Origin: Gloeopeniophorella convolvens
Taxonomy: Eukaryota; Basidiomycota; Agaricomycetes; Russulales
Assembly (NCBI GenBank): GCA_022496205.1
Contig: WTXD01000018.1
Coordinates: 372,001 to 436,000 of the forward strand
Length of the DNA stretch: 64,000 nucleotides
Direction of reading: 5' to 3'
In this document: in pieces, positions 37,701 through 50,636 of the stretch
How positions within the stretch are numbered: position 1 is the first letter of the stretch
How the letters are laid out: each line of letters opens with the position of its first letter
Translations under genes and position numbers: made by a program
The notes under the pieces: generated by a model
The model's input: the letters and a program-made list of their open reading frames with translations, nothing else
Databases searched by the model: none
Told to the model about the DNA's origin: nothing

Positions 37701-40136
37701 ACGCACGTTTATATAGGAGATCCACTTTAGAGCGCCGATCATCGACGGCTTGGGTATCTGGTATCCTGTATAGAGAACCAGTCCACATAGCATGAGGCCG
37801 GCAATGGTCTGGGCGGGAGCTGGGTCCCCAAAGGCGGCGGCAACTGCACGGAACCATGCCTTCATCGTCAAAGCCATGGTGAAAATGAACAAGAAAAACG
37901 TGCTATAATATACCGCTATTAGTTACGGGGAGGTGGGAGGAGAATTAATGAAGACTGACAAGAACTGGCCCGCAGAGGCTTGGAGACCGACCATGAAGTA
38001 GAGGATGACGCTGAATATCGAGATGGTGACAAATGTGATAGGCACATCGACGATCGTCAGTGCCGCAGCCTCGATGAATGGGTGGTACATCGCAGCTTTG
38101 GCGTGCTTCACCACGATGGGTCGCTGGGCGAAGAGAGCCGGAATTTCTGCGACGGAAGACAGGGCTGCCCAGAGCAACGCACTACATGCATGTTCAGTTG
38201 AAGTATCAACGAGGATAGACGGTTGACATACAAGAAGAGGATACCGCCGCGCGAGAAATATTCCGATGTTTCATCCTTCAGCCGGAAGAACACCGAACCG
38301 TTGATGAGAGCCTGAACAATGAACGTACTGCGCTCCGCTCAGTACTGGCGCGCGCGTCACACCTCACGAGTCCACTCACATGAGGACGACGAGTTCCGTG
38401 ACAATGTTGCCGCGTAGGATCTGTAAACGGCGAAGCATCACCGCACGTGTCTGCATGGGAATCGATATCATGTAAGGGCTGCCCCCGGGCTGCGTCGTTG
38501 CATGTTCCGCCTTTGCGCTCTGCTTGTAGGCAAGGGCACGTTCCGGCTTGCCCACAAATTCCTGGCGGTACGCGTCCATATCCGCGCGATTTTGTTGACC
38601 TGGGCCCGATGCCATGAACGCTGCGGCGAACTCGGCAGCTGAGCGGGGGACGCGGGACTCGAAACCATCGCGCACAATGCGAGCGCTGGGGTCAGTCACT
38701 GAAGAGATATGATCAGAGATAATAGTTGTCGACGTGCATAACAACGCACCAGCAACGAGAAAATCCGCAGTGGTCTGCCGGTGAGCTGGCTCGTAACCGA
38801 GGTCAATGAAATATTGGCGGGCTTGGTCGGCGCGGCCAAAGTATGCCATCCTGCCTTCATAGATCACGCAGACTTTGTCGAAATGTTCGTAGAGGGACTC
38901 TCCGGCCTGGTAGATTGACACGATGGTCGATATGCGCGCGACATCCGTGGCTATCCGCAATGCGCGAACAAACTCGAGGGCGGTGGACGCGTCCAGGCCG
39001 CGAGTTGAACTATAAGATAGGGGCAAAACATTAAGTACTATTCACGACGGGAACTGGAAGAGCTAGTACTTGTCCCATGCGGTGATGAGCGAGCGGAGAG
39101 TCAACGCCTCGCTGATGGTCACACGCTTCTTCTCTCCCCCGGAAACGCCACGAATTGCAGCATCGCCGACTGGCGTCTTCTTGACATGGCGTAAGCCAAA
39201 GATAGTTTGCAGGATGTCCGTTATGGTCGTGACATAGGTGCGGCGTGAATGGTCTTCAATGCGGTTGTGCGGCGCGCGCATCTTGGCTGCGAATCGGAGA
39301 GTCTGGTCGACAGTAAGCATGGGAAAGTGGATGTCATCTTCGGGACAGTAGATGACATCTCCACGATATCGATGTGCGATGGCCTCCGGCGTGAAGGAAT
39401 CATAATGAACTTCACCCTCCACAAGATGGTATTCTGCGCGCTGGTTGGTGAGCGTCTTCAGCAGCGTGCTGCAACCAGAACCAGGACTGCCAAGCACGAC
39501 TGCGAGGTGTCAATAGAGCTACTAAAGAAAGAAAAATTGGTGACGGACGCAGCATTTCTCCGGGACGAACAACGCCCTGGAAGCCACTCAAGATATCGCG
39601 TAGAGGAGGGTTACGTGAGGTCCGGATATTCTCGAGAATGACCTTTGGGTTGAAAAAGTCTCCGAAAGTGGTCTGATAGCTAGCAGAAGCACCAAGGCCG
39701 ACGACATGGAGATCCTTGAACATGACGCCGAGCTCCCGCGTCTGCACGCCCGCGCGGTCACGCCTAGCTCTAGATTGAGCAACAGCCGGGTGATATCGCG
39801 GCAGGTGGTGACGTACTTCTTCATTATAGTCCGCAGAGTCTTCTCAAAGTCGAACGGCCCAGTGGCGGGCACAGATAGGGTCACCTCTGACTCAGTGCGC
39901 AATGTGTCCGGTTGTGCCTCGGACAAGCGAGTGAGGGTACGCCGGAGTTGATCGACGCCTTCTCTGTCGAAATACCCTACGGTGACGCGCGAGCCAGAGC
40001 CTCTGCGCCCGCCGGGAGCGGGCGTTTTTCGAGGAATTACGGGTGAAGGGGGGTCATTGGACTGGATACCATCGGGGGCGGGTGGCAACGAATCCACGCT
40101 GGGGTCGCCCTGAGCGACCGCGCGAGGGTCGGACAT
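34702..40136 (-). CDS. PDR-type (ABCG full-size) ABC transporter
   Basis: Twenty exons, the first 40136-39817 and the last 34779-34702, join in one frame to 1480 residues, the usual PDR length. Layout is NBD1-TMD1-NBD2-TMD2. NBD1 has the degenerate fungal Walker [10 protein letters not shown], signature [15 protein letters not shown] and Walker B region [15 protein letters not shown], with Asn in place of the catalytic Glu. NBD2 is canonical in Walker A ([19 protein letters not shown]) and Walker B ([15 protein letters not shown]), with the PDR-type signature [15 protein letters not shown]. Six predicted spans follow each NBD, with a large Cys-containing loop ([15 protein letters not shown]) before the last helix. 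PDR pumps export hydrophobic drugs and metabolites across the plasma membrane. The substrate cannot be inferred. Internal exons: 39763-39549, 39499-39070, 39009-38750, 38698-38380, 38327-38232, 38181-37960, 37902-37707, 37658-37443, 37395-36994, 36941-36838, 36779-36663, 36610-36496, 36442-36327, 36271-36107, 36058-35707, 35652-35288, 35236-35139, 35086-34830. Confidence 0.92.
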
Positions 40137-43100
40137 GGGGAAAGGAAAAAAGGGAGAGGAATCGAAGGTTGTGCCAGATTGTTGATTCCGGGAGCAGGGT
40201 TTAAAACGGAAGGCTGGCCAAGGGACATGATGGAACAGCCCGTTGGTTCCAACCCGAATGTCGCACCATCGAGGTGTATCGGGATCTATTAATCCGGTCA
40301 ATGCTGCGCTTTCCAGATAATGTAAGCGTCAAAGACACAAAAGTAGCTTTCTTCGCAAAGTTTTCCAGGAACAGACATGGGAGGACGAAAGTTTCTTGCC
40401 GCCGATGACGACGCTGAGGCAAACCTGGCAAACGACGTTCTGTGAATGGAGAGCAGCGTAATACCCATGACACACCGGTACATCAAGCCGCGATCATGAA
40501 TAAGCGATCTGGATCGTTTGTGTACCGCGTCTACCGGGATGACCCCTAAAGTAGGTTTCAAAGCCATAATTTTTACTTCATTCGAGCGCACCTTCGTGGC
40601 ACGCAAGCCTCATACTTGCGAGGCCCTATACTCGATTCGAACCTGAACCTGAAGTTTGAAAGGTTGAAGCTCAAAGGCAGCCAAGTTGAATAATAACTGA
40701 CCCCGGCCCGGAGCAGACTTCAAAAGGAAAGCCGGCGGGTAGCCCCGCGCGTCCCCGTGGACTGGCTCACTAGTAAATCTTACTAAATCCGCTCGGATCC
40801 GCGGGTAATACAAAGTAAGTTGCCTCGAAGCCACAACGCTGCAAACAAGTCACGCACATTCACGCCTCAGAGGCTGCTTATGATATTATTTGTCCGACCT
40901 TTGCTGGCTCCTCTAGCAATTCCGATTGAGCGGACGCACGGCCAGTCGGACAACACAGATTGAACACAGAGCTTGGGCTCACCCGGGCGCACCGCGGCAA
41001 ATCACCTGCCCATCGGCATTTACCGCCGACAATGTCAACGCCCAAGTCGCCACGCCCAGTTTCACCCTCTCCAGTACCAGTGAGTCCGATACCAAGTCGA
41101 TAGATCAGGATAGATCTCGTGATCACCATGGGCTCGGGTTCAAGGGGTTTTCCAAGGTCTTGCCGTAGGCACGCAGCGGTTCGTAATGCTTCGTTCCCCA
41201 CGGCCCGTTGAATCAAGAGTCAAGACCGGCAATGACGGTCCCCACCTATGCTCTCCGACTCCTTGACTGCAAATCAACTGCGAATGGTCCGTTGGTTTTT
41301 CATTCCATCGGAGAAGATCTCCAAAAATACCGACGGAATGCTTTCTGGGTGTTTTGCTCGGTTCTTCCTTCGGGCTGCGTTGTAGCTCAAGCTCAAGCGC
41401 TCGGGAGGGAGGCGCAGTGCTCATTTCTGCGGTTCCCCCTTTGGTGCCGCCTATCCGAAGCTACCGTCATCGAAAGTATCATGTAGTCGTCCCCCTTCTG
41501 GTACACTGATGCGGTCGGCATCTAGGTGATATGCATATGAATTTATCCGGGTACAGGTGCTGAGCATCCCAAGCCTGCCGCCTCTCCCATTCTCAGGTGC
41601 ATGCGTACATATTCCCATTGAGTCAGTCAGTGTAGCACCAGGTGCCTGCCAGAGAGGTCACACGTATTCGGAGAGGCTGTGGGACAGCTAGGTTGAATAA
41701 TTTCAGACAATACTATGATGAAATACCACGTTCGAACTCGTTCCACCTGCTCTCCGATCCGACCGTGGCTATAGTGCTAGGGTTACTTATCGTCCTGCTA
41801 TATAACATTAAGCTGATTCGATCACCAGATTCCTCCAGGTTCCTCCTTGCGTGCCAGCTGGATTATTTACTACTATGTTATTGTCGTTGAACATTCCGGT
41901 GGGTTACTTTCGCACATCTCGTACTGGGCAGTGGCCTAATCATTACTCGTGTTATAAAGGAACAAAGGAACGACTGTCTTCTATGACTGAGGTCGGCGTT
42001 AGGAAAAACACTTTGTGGGCGCCACAGTCACTTAAGAACGTGATGCTTGCTTATCTTCCGCACCGTGGAAGCCATTCGATGGTGTGAACAAGATGGTCAG
42101 ATGGTCAGATACAAGTAACTCGTGGTGGCGGAACAATGCGTGGGTAAATACTAGACTCGGCTTCTTTCTCAAAACTCGCCGGCATACACGTGGAGATGGT
42201 TTGAGGCACAGAAATAGGGCGATTCAAGCCCAAAAGAATGCCCGTGACGTGAGCGAGAATCGAGAACACCCGGAGACTTACCGGCGAGCGTCGTCAATGC
42301 TGCCTAGTGTTGTCGCGGCCGTATCCGGCTGCCAGTCGTGAGATCCGACGATACATAAGATTTGACCGGGCTCCAAGAACGGTAAGCGAGGCCCCGTGGT
42401 TCCCACCTGAGCGCCGCAACGCACGCAGTAAACGCGATCACACGTAGAGTACATTCTGCGCATGCAACGCTGCTGCTTTGCGCCCCGAAACGCCTAGTGT
42501 GCGTGCCATCCGCGTCATGCGCAACAGCAAGGGAGGAAGAAGACTTGTACTGCACGCGTGAAGAGCACCTAGCACCGGCCAGATCTTCATCGAAGATGTC
42601 GATGAGCGCCCGGGTGAACGGGAGCGCCTGCGACAGTTTTCCTTCGGTGCCGGCGCCAGTACTCAGTAGTAGGACTGTAGGGCGCGTGCCGCCATGATCC
42701 TCGAGCCGTCGGAGGTGATGTAAGGACTAATCTCCTAGAATGAACCTTAATTCAATAATGGGAGGCGATCGTCCCGGTAAACCTCTTGTGTAGTACCGGT
42801 AACTATTGAGTTGAGAGCTCCAGTTCTGTGAAGGTGATCATGTAGGGCCACCGCCGGCACCTGTCCCCTATTATCTAATTATACTCCTACTGGCGGAGTT
42901 GGGCGTCTGGAGGCAGGTGAATTGTCACGGAAGTAGACGGTGAGAAATGATGATACGTACGGCTTCCGTCGGGCGAGGGACCGGCACTTGCATCGTCATT
43001 GTGTCACTCACATACCAAACAATCCAGCCCAGATAGTCGTCCAAAAACGCTGGATGACTGTCACAACGGCGCAAACAGCCGCGGGGGGTAGAGCGCGCGG

Positions 43101-45570
43101 CAATCGAAGCTTGAAGCTGGGAAGGCCAACGCAAGGCCAACTTCGGCGTCAGATTTACGTCTACTTACACCGTAAGAGTGCATAGCAGTCGCATCGCATA
43201 GTAGCCTTCAAATGACCACAAGTCCTTGCCCAGCGAGTGCCAATGAGACACTGGTTGGAGATGTTGATGAGTCATTGGCAGCGGTGGAGATCACGTCAGG
43301 ACAGGCAGTCGTGATGGATTGATCATCGAGCATCGGCAACTTCCGTACGTAAGCAAGTGCCGCGCTCCTGAGCTGATCAATGCGTACGACCGTACGGTTG
43401 TAGGAGTGTCATAAGTGATACTCATGCCACTTCCGACGTGAAGGTGCGCACGCTTACGCCCGTCTATGCGCGGCGCTGCAGGGATGCGCACCTTGTGACT
43501 ATCAATGGAAGCTGACACATGCATCATCCGCGCGCTAGATCCCCTCAGCGACGACTCGCCACACAGACACCAACATATCATCTTACTATGACCCGAGAGC
43601 TGAAATCCTCCACGAGAAACTCCCCGCGCGCAGCGGCGCGGCGTATGCCAATAAACCATAACCATATGCACGCCGCACAAAGAAAACGCTACAACTTCCA
43701 TCCTAGCGCGCCCGCCAAGTCTCACCTGCACTGCCTCGCATAGGACCGCCGAAGGGAGCGGCGCAGCGCTACTTACCCGCCTTCGATGTTGACCACGATG
43801 CCCCTGCCGTCCTGCTCGCGCCCCGACAGGGTGGAGGCGCTGGCGCACAGCGTTCCCGCGCCCAGCGCATAAGCCGCAGCGCGTCCACACCGCGCAGCCC
43901 GGGCGCGACGCGCAGTTCGAGCGTCCACACAAACGATGCGGGCGGCCACCCTCGTGGACGTTGCGAGCTGCCAGATGTACGATGGCAAGAGGCGCGGTAC
44001 CTGTGGGTGGTGCTCTATCTGCGATCGTGGGACAATATTAGCGTGGCGCAGTGGCCGGAATGATGGGAAGAGGGCGTACCCCGCCCATCGCGGACAGAGT
44101 CAGGAAGGACCCTATCCGCCCAGCTGAGAACCCGCGCGCCGGGGGTGGTCTGCGTCAGCATGGCACCGGTAGTTGTGCAATACGGGTAAGCGAGACCAAG
44201 CATCGCGGTAGTCTTGGCAAACACGAGGAGCAGATGGATAGGAAACAAAATGTATTATCGAAATTACGGAATGAGAAGCGACATATACGTTCTCCGCACT
44301 GAAGCGTCAGAGAACGAGCGGCGGTCGACAACGTTCGGACAGGACGGGCGTCAACAGCATCGGGTTCAGAATGCTTTCAATGCAAGCATGAAGGCGGCGC
44401 AATGAACAAACGTCGACTTCCAGCACGAGTCCAGCCCTTGGGCTGTGAGGCGGTACGAATGCATCATAGACGGAACGGCGAAGCTATAGTGCGTTGGGTC
44501 CAAGCCCGCGACGATGAGAAAATCATACTATGAATTAGTGAGCGACCGTCTGCCGCAATATCAAGAGGTTGAGGGTGCCCAGGCTTCATTGTTGACCAAT
44601 TTGGCTCGAGCGAACACAAAGCAGGGCCACTTCGCAGAACTTCGCAATAGTGTCGCTGCGTTGTCGCCCACAAAAGCTGTAGAGTAAGCAGAGCTACGAC
44701 TCGCAGCACTGTCGATGGAAGATGGCTGCTTGATGCAAAAGGGGACGTTACTGCGGACAATGCACGGAATGCGCGGCGTCACCGGCACGGCCTTAGAGCT
44801 GACTGTGCGGTCAAGCTCCTGCGCCCATGTTTAAAGATAAGGTTGAGCCTGACGCCGCCGCCGCCGCCGCCGCCGCTCCGACGGGTGCCCGAAGCATCAG
44901 CGTCGGGTGGGCCGTACGGTGCAGACGCACTAGGGCTAGGGCTTTAAGATATTCAGAAGTCCATTCGGACGTGCAGACGCTAGTCACTAGTCACTCACGG
45001 CCAAGAGCGTCCAGCATGCCGCTCATCAGAGGTGCGTCGGAATAGAGACCCAATGGCGGCGCAGGGTACTATATGCCGGGAAGCACGGGCAGAGCGGCGA
45101 AGCGTCTGATAGAAGAAGAGAAAAGAGAAGAAAAAAACGCATCTTCACCATTGCAATGGATGGTGGATAGGTAGCCTTGAGAACATCGTTCGAAGTAGGC
45201 CTGGATTGGATTGGCGGACAGTAGATCAGGAGCGCGTTTCATTGCAGGCCCGTGAATTCCGATAGTATGCAGTGACTGCCTTGTCCACACCGGGGGAGGC
45301 TAGAAGGCTGATGGAAGATGTCGATCACCGGTGACTATTGAGTGTGAGAGAATAAGCGGGGATTATGCCATGGCCAAAGCTAGCGGCGAACGAGTGCGAC
45401 ACAAAGTTCGAGCCTGAGGCTACGATTTGTTGACGGCGCAACATATGGATGCAGCGCGGAAGGGACCGCAGGCCGGGCCGCCGGGCCTACGCACGAATCA
45501 TGTCCGAAGCACGTGAAAATATGAACATCGACTGAACCAGGAGGCTCGCAACTGCTATAGATACGTATAC
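40137..45570. other. 5.4-kb gene-poor region between PDR gene and NLR relic
   Basis: No gene can be supported. Minus-strand stretches near 42925-43140 and 43773-43988 contain hydrophobic, possibly membrane-spanning pieces in broken frames, but no family can be named. The right part has a GCC microsatellite at 44854-44875. The left end must hold the PDR promoter. No terminal repeats or transposon domains were seen. Confidence 0.5.
44854..44875. repeat. (GCC)n microsatellite
   Basis: About seven GCC units in gene-poor sequence. The alanine run it would encode sits in a 72-codon frame with no other support. Confidence 0.85.
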
Positions 45571-47222
45571 TCAGTACATCAGGCTGTCTTGTTTAACGTC
45601 TACATCATCGTCCCGCGCCGCGCCGTACAATAGCTCTATAGTCTCGGCGCGCTCTTGCTGCCGTACCTTCAAAAGTGGACTGCCTTCCGCCGCCTCTAGA
45701 GCAGTGCCGTACTTCTCACTTCTTAAACCTATATCTGCGCCACGTTTAATGAGGAAGCGTGCAATATCGAAGTTCCCGTGATACGCCGCCCCTATCAACG
45801 CTGTTCCATACTCTCCACCCTGAGCATCAATGTCGAGACCGCAGTCGAGGAAGAGCCGGACGACTTCGATGGCTCCTCCGATTTCGCTACACGAAGCGGC
45901 TTGAAGCATAGTCCCGTAGTAGCCTCCTTGGACGTTCACGACGGCACCATGGTGGATTAGTAGTCGCACAACGTCGATACTGCCGCCATGCGACGCTGCC
46001 TGGAAGACGGTCCCGTATTTGCCGCCCTGGACGTCAACATCGGCGCCACCTTCGAGCAGCAGTCGTACGATGTCGAGGTCGCCGTCGTGTGAGGCTGTCT
46101 GAAGCACAGTACCATGGTCTTCGCTTTGTGCATCAACGTCGGATCCATGCTCGAGGAGTAGCTGTACGACGTCAAGTCTGCCGAGGAGCGACGCTGCTCG
46201 GAGCGCCGTGCCGTGCTTGCCTCCTAGCAGATTGACGTCGACACCGTGATCGAGCAAAAGCTCCACGATTTCGAATTTGCCTCGAAAAGACGCTGCCTGG
46301 AGTGCAGTGCCGTACTCGCCGCCCTGCACGTTAGCGTCCGCACCGCGGTCTAGCAGTAGTTGCACGACGTCGAGTCTGCGGAAGAGTGACGCAGCTTGAA
46401 GAGCAGTGCCGTACTCGCCGTCCTGTTGACACATGTTGACGTCAGCGCCGCGGTCGAGCAGGAGCCCCGCGATATCGAGGTTGCCGCGAAACGAGGCCGC
46501 TTGGAGCGCTGCGCCATACTCCCCGCCTTGCATGTTTGGGTCGACGCCTCCGTCGAGTAGCAGCCTTACAACATCGAGCTTTCCACTGTAAGAGGCTTCC
46601 TGGAGCGCGGTCCCATATTCACCGCCTCCTGCGTCGACGTTGGCGCCGAAACTGAGCAGCAGTCGCGCTATGCTGAGATGGCCGCGATACAATGCCGCTT
46701 GGAATGGAGTTCCATACTTGCCACCCTGCGCGTTCGCGTCAGCTCCGTGGCTGAGGAGCTGCTCTACGACGTCGAGATGACCTTTGAGGGTTGCGACACA
46801 GAGTGCGGTTCCTTCTTGACCTCCCTCCGAGTCGATGTCTTGTGGATCCATTGCCAGCAAATCTTCTACGAGGTGGCGAAGGCCGCAGTGTGCGGCACAG
46901 TACAGCACATTTTCTGCCTGCAGGGGCACGAGGCTAAAAAAGACTCGAAAAGGATCGACGGTCCGCTTTGAGAGCTGCATTCCAGCCATCCAAGTATGGC
47001 TCAGCCGGGTTCAGCATTAGCTTCAAGGCCGCTAAAATAGACAACGAAGCTGTCCCGAACTGTGCATAATTCGTCCAGTACCAAGCGGCGTAGTCAGCAA
47101 GAGGGTGACTGGAAAGATTGACTTTGTCGACGTTGCCTCCAAATTGGAGAAGGACGCCAAGGCAGGACTTGGGGAGAACCGCATGGGACTGCTCTGGGAG
47201 GACATGGAAACGGGAAAGCCAT
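45571..47222 (-). pseudogene. 5'-truncated NLR relic (post-NACHT region plus about 13 ankyrin repeats)
   Basis: Similarity to the intact NLR at 19833 begins abruptly at about 47222 with SRFHVLPEQSHAVLPKSCLG (compare SRFHVLPGQSHVVLARTCLG). It continues through YLDGWNAALKAD to the stop at 45571. No Walker A, Walker B or Goodbye sequence lies upstream. About 13 ankyrin repeats (consensus EYGTALQAASFRGKLDVVQL) occupy 46940-45640. The last two resemble the last two of the intact gene (ALIGAAYHGNFDIARFLI; EKYGTALEAAEG). Between the post-NACHT part and the first ankyrin the frame shifts at a run of six T (RNA sense, about 46936-46941): one frame stops at once, the other continues into the repeats. 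A 472-codon frame from an internal ATG at 46989 remains open, so a stand-alone ankyrin protein is possible. I favour a decaying gene. Confidence 0.75.
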
Positions 47223-49254
47223 GCGGGCGCGCACACCCTATGGCATCCCGCATGACCCGCCACAGGCTGGCCGCGACGCGGTCCGACGCCCCGTGGCGGT
47301 GCGCGATGCGTCCCATAAGACGGCAGCCATCACCCCGCAATGTGCGGTCGAAGACCCCGAAACGCGACACACCAACAGCATCTCGTGGGGCGTGCGGCAT
47401 ATTGACCTCGCTGGACGCACGACGTAGGGCCAGAGGGTGTGCGTCCTACTACAGGTGCGAGCACAACTCAAGCACGAGAACCCAGACCACAGCCGCGTAT
47501 CACGGGCATGCTGCTCACCAGGGTGCTAATGGCACATTGCTCGCTATGCATGCTTACTGCCCATGTTCCCTCATTATCACAGAGAGGACTCGGGTATGCT
47601 GCAGTAGGCCCCGACACCCACAGCAGCCACAGGTGGTACACTACTGGCAGTGTGCCAGCAGGTGTCGCACCCGTGCCTTCTGCAGGGACCGCAAAGCCAC
47701 AGAGTAGGGGTCACGGGGGTACCGTCATCGCGGGCAAGCGGCGCGGTCGGCATCAGTGACCGCACAGCTTCACATGTGGGCGTACAGCCGAGTGCAGGCG
47801 TGGGCGAGCAGCACGGACACCAGTCGCAATTGCGGCGCCACGTGTTGCTCGTCTGACACAGCGGGCGGTAGGAGGCGTGGCGGATCATAGCGTGGCATGA
47901 CAGCGTGGGGGCGCAGTGATGAGTTACGAGCAGCGCTGATCATTAGGGGCGCATGCAGGGCCATGGGGAAAAGAAGATCAGAGCTCCCGCTGCATGAGCG
48001 GGAGCAGCGGGTGGTGGGAGACGGTGCGAACCGGACTGGGGAGTAAGTAAGTATGTAATAAAAGAGTGAGTAACCACCAAATTAGAATGGGAACTGTCGG
48101 AGTCTGTCGGAGTTCGATCCGCCACTGTGGCGGCATGCTGGTACCCGCGACACGGCAGCGAAAAAATATTCCGCGACAACAGCCACAGAGTGAGCTCTTC
48201 ACCTCTTTCTGCTCGGTCGCATCAGGATAGATGCAGATTCTTGCCAGCTATGACAGTCTTCAGCATACTTGGGCTAAGTATAGCGCTCGTATACACCATT
48301 GCATGTAACTCTAGCCTTTGTCTAGCCTTTCGAATTCCTTACACCCTGTCACGATATCGATACCGGCTCCAGGGCGATCGACAGACTCTGTTGGAAACCC
48401 TGCTGAGGCATATCGAGCTTCGAAATCAAATGCAGCCCCCGAGAGACCTTGACACAACGCATGGCAAACAGGCGCGACAGCTGTCCAGCACATGCACACC
48501 TCACCGCGAGCGTGTTCACCCCAGATCAAGTTAGAGCGCCATCAACTTGCATTTCATTTATGGAGCAGATTAGGCAGCTGCCATGGAGTCTCCTGACTTA
48601 CCCCATAGATTACAGGATGAGCGTAGTAAGTAGTGGTGGATATTAATCAACGGAGGTCGGAGCCTGAGTCCGACCGCATGCCGAATAAGTCTTTGCTAGT
48701 AGTAACAGAGCCATGTGCTGCGCACAACGTTCCACGACACTCAGGTTACCGAAAGACCGCAGAAGTAGCTTGTACCCCGGGCGACCGGAAACGTGTAATG
48801 CGAGTCTCGAGGAGGGCCGGTCTAGATTGTAGAGCTTGATTACTGTAAAGGGCACGCCCCATTAATATTCGTCACACATTCAATCGATGACGCCCCCCAG
48901 GCAAAGTTATCTTGGAAATATAACCCTCTCTGGCATACAGGCCGCTGGGGACGCATGATGTGCAAACCGTTGCGGATGCACGCTGGTGCACCGTTTACAT
49001 TTAAAATGCTAAGGTGGTGAGGACTGGCCTCAGCCGCCACTGTTTCCCTGTTACCCCGCTGTGGCGTGAGTCGCGCCCCATGCCAATCTCCGACTTGGAA
49101 GACTCGCAGCAGAATGATGTCCCGGTGAAGCTTGGTATGGCTTCGTTGGCTGATTCCCTCTGTCCAATCTTACGACAATCACCCTCGCTGTATAGAAATG
49201 CTGTTGATCGGTGTCACGTGTGAGTTCCAATATCCATCATTCACGAGTTGGTGA
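47223..49254. other. Gap upstream of the NLR relic
   Basis: About 2 kb where the missing NACHT half would be expected. No NACHT or Goodbye similarity is found on either strand. A frame at 48127-48534 contains a hydrophobic segment (VFSILGLSIALVYTIAC) but nothing else recognisable. Confidence 0.5.
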
Positions 49255-50636
49255 TGGCCTGGACAGCCATCACTCCGTCACCTCGCGCAGTGAACTTCGG
49301 CCTCTATGGATACGTCCTGCACCAGTTCCTCAGCTATCTCGAGTATCGTGCATCTATAATATCCACAATACCTTACCTTGATTCTGACGCTCATCTGAAC
49401 AGGATACAAGGATTCGTCTAGACTTAGGTGCTGCCCCACCCACTAGTCTCCGCTGCCGTCTGGCATCCCGCTAATTCATCCGCCAGAGCCGTCCTGATGG
49501 CTCTCTTCATCCTTCACACGTACCATTTATCGACGTTTGTCACCGATTTCAATCCACATGTAGACTCTAGGAGTTGAATCTACGTGCTCCCTAGGCTGTT
49601 CTATCTTGTGTGGAAATATTGGTGAGCGCGCAGCGTGCTCAGCCGCCGTACTCTGCTTCACAGGGGCTTTGGCAGCGTCATCCAATATTCGACATTCAAG
49701 ATGCCGCGGAGTGAGCGAGGCCTTCTCCTGCCTGTTTCCGCACTCAGCAGTCCTTTGCATTCAAGTCTTCCTCTGGCCGTTCTCGTCCTCGCCAATCGTG
49801 ACAGGTGTGATCACAAGTTTGACGAACGCCTACATGATAAACCGGTGAGCAGGGATGCGGCTCGCTGTGCTCGACACACCATCCTTCAGCAGGCTGACTC
49901 CGCCCCCGGAAGGCTCTACCGTCTGACAGGGAGCAAGATCCAGATGATCTGCACGGCCGTCCCAGCAGTCACCTCGCCGGTGAGCGCGATCGCCTTCTGC
50001 ATCCTGAACTGGACAACAACGGTGTATGCGCCCATTTCGATTAGCGTTTGATGACGCGTCCTCATTAATGCCGTTCGGTCCTAACAGGCACCCTTGGGGA
50101 CAGCATGGGACGGAATTAAACAATGTTCTGGTCGTGGTCTGGTACATCTCACAACTGCTAGGCGCCGTCCTCATCAATGGTAGGCACAACGTTTTTACAG
50201 TCAGTTGCGAGCCGCATCATTGAACGGGCTGCTCCGCCCGCTGGATAGGCCTTCTAATGCGCGCGCTCCACAAGTCGCGCAGCGGATTCCTGAGGTCGGA
50301 CACGGTGATCAGCTATCTCATCCGGCAGGCGATACAGACTGGGCTCTTCTCGTCCATCTTCAGCATTGCGTTCCTAGTTACCTGGCAATGGTTCCGGACC
50401 ACGAACATCTTCAGCATATTTTCGATAAACCTCGGCCTGCTGGACACCATGGTAAGCGCTGTCCATTGCCTTCGCTCGTTGGTGGAGCACTCACCGCCGC
50501 AAGGCCATCATGGAGTCCCTGCTCAGCAGAGAGATGCTTCGCGAGCAGATTGAAAGTCCGAATGACATCGATATCACGCTTGCCAAGCAGGTGCAACCGG
50601 CCATCGTCGGCAGACCATCGACGGGACCACATTGAT
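49255..50636 (+). pseudogene. Degenerate DUF6534-like multi-span membrane protein gene
   Basis: Pieces of one basidiomycete membrane-protein family occur in the right order but in different frames, with stops between them. They are: NFGLYGYVLHQFLSYLEY (first helix, about 49290); AVLMALFILHTYHLSTFVTD (about 49490-49550); LCIQVFLWPFSS (about 49755-49790); LMRALHKSRSGFLRSDTVIS, then YLIRQAIQTGLFSSIFSIAF (about 50255-50375, the most typical DUF6534 block); and AIMESLLSREMLREQIESPN, then DIDITLAKQVQP, ending at a stop at 50636. No splice solution I tried joins them into one frame: the piece at 49440-49570 and the last exon both need frame changes without convincing introns. Family function is unknown. 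The identification rests on the recalled conserved S/R-x-G-F-x-R-T/S-D...I..L...I..GL pattern. Confidence 0.55.

Noticed and set aside
40610..40660. tRNA-like B box (GGTTCGAATC) on the minus strand
   Set aside because: No matching A box, anticodon arm or acceptor stem around it.
42925..43988. Minus-strand hydrophobic fragments that might be a receptor-like or DUF6534 gene
   Set aside because: No conserved motif could be assigned, frames are broken, and no exon chain could be built.
48127..48534. ORF with a signal-anchor-like segment
   Set aside because: The rest of the frame is unpatterned and no splice extension or family match was found.
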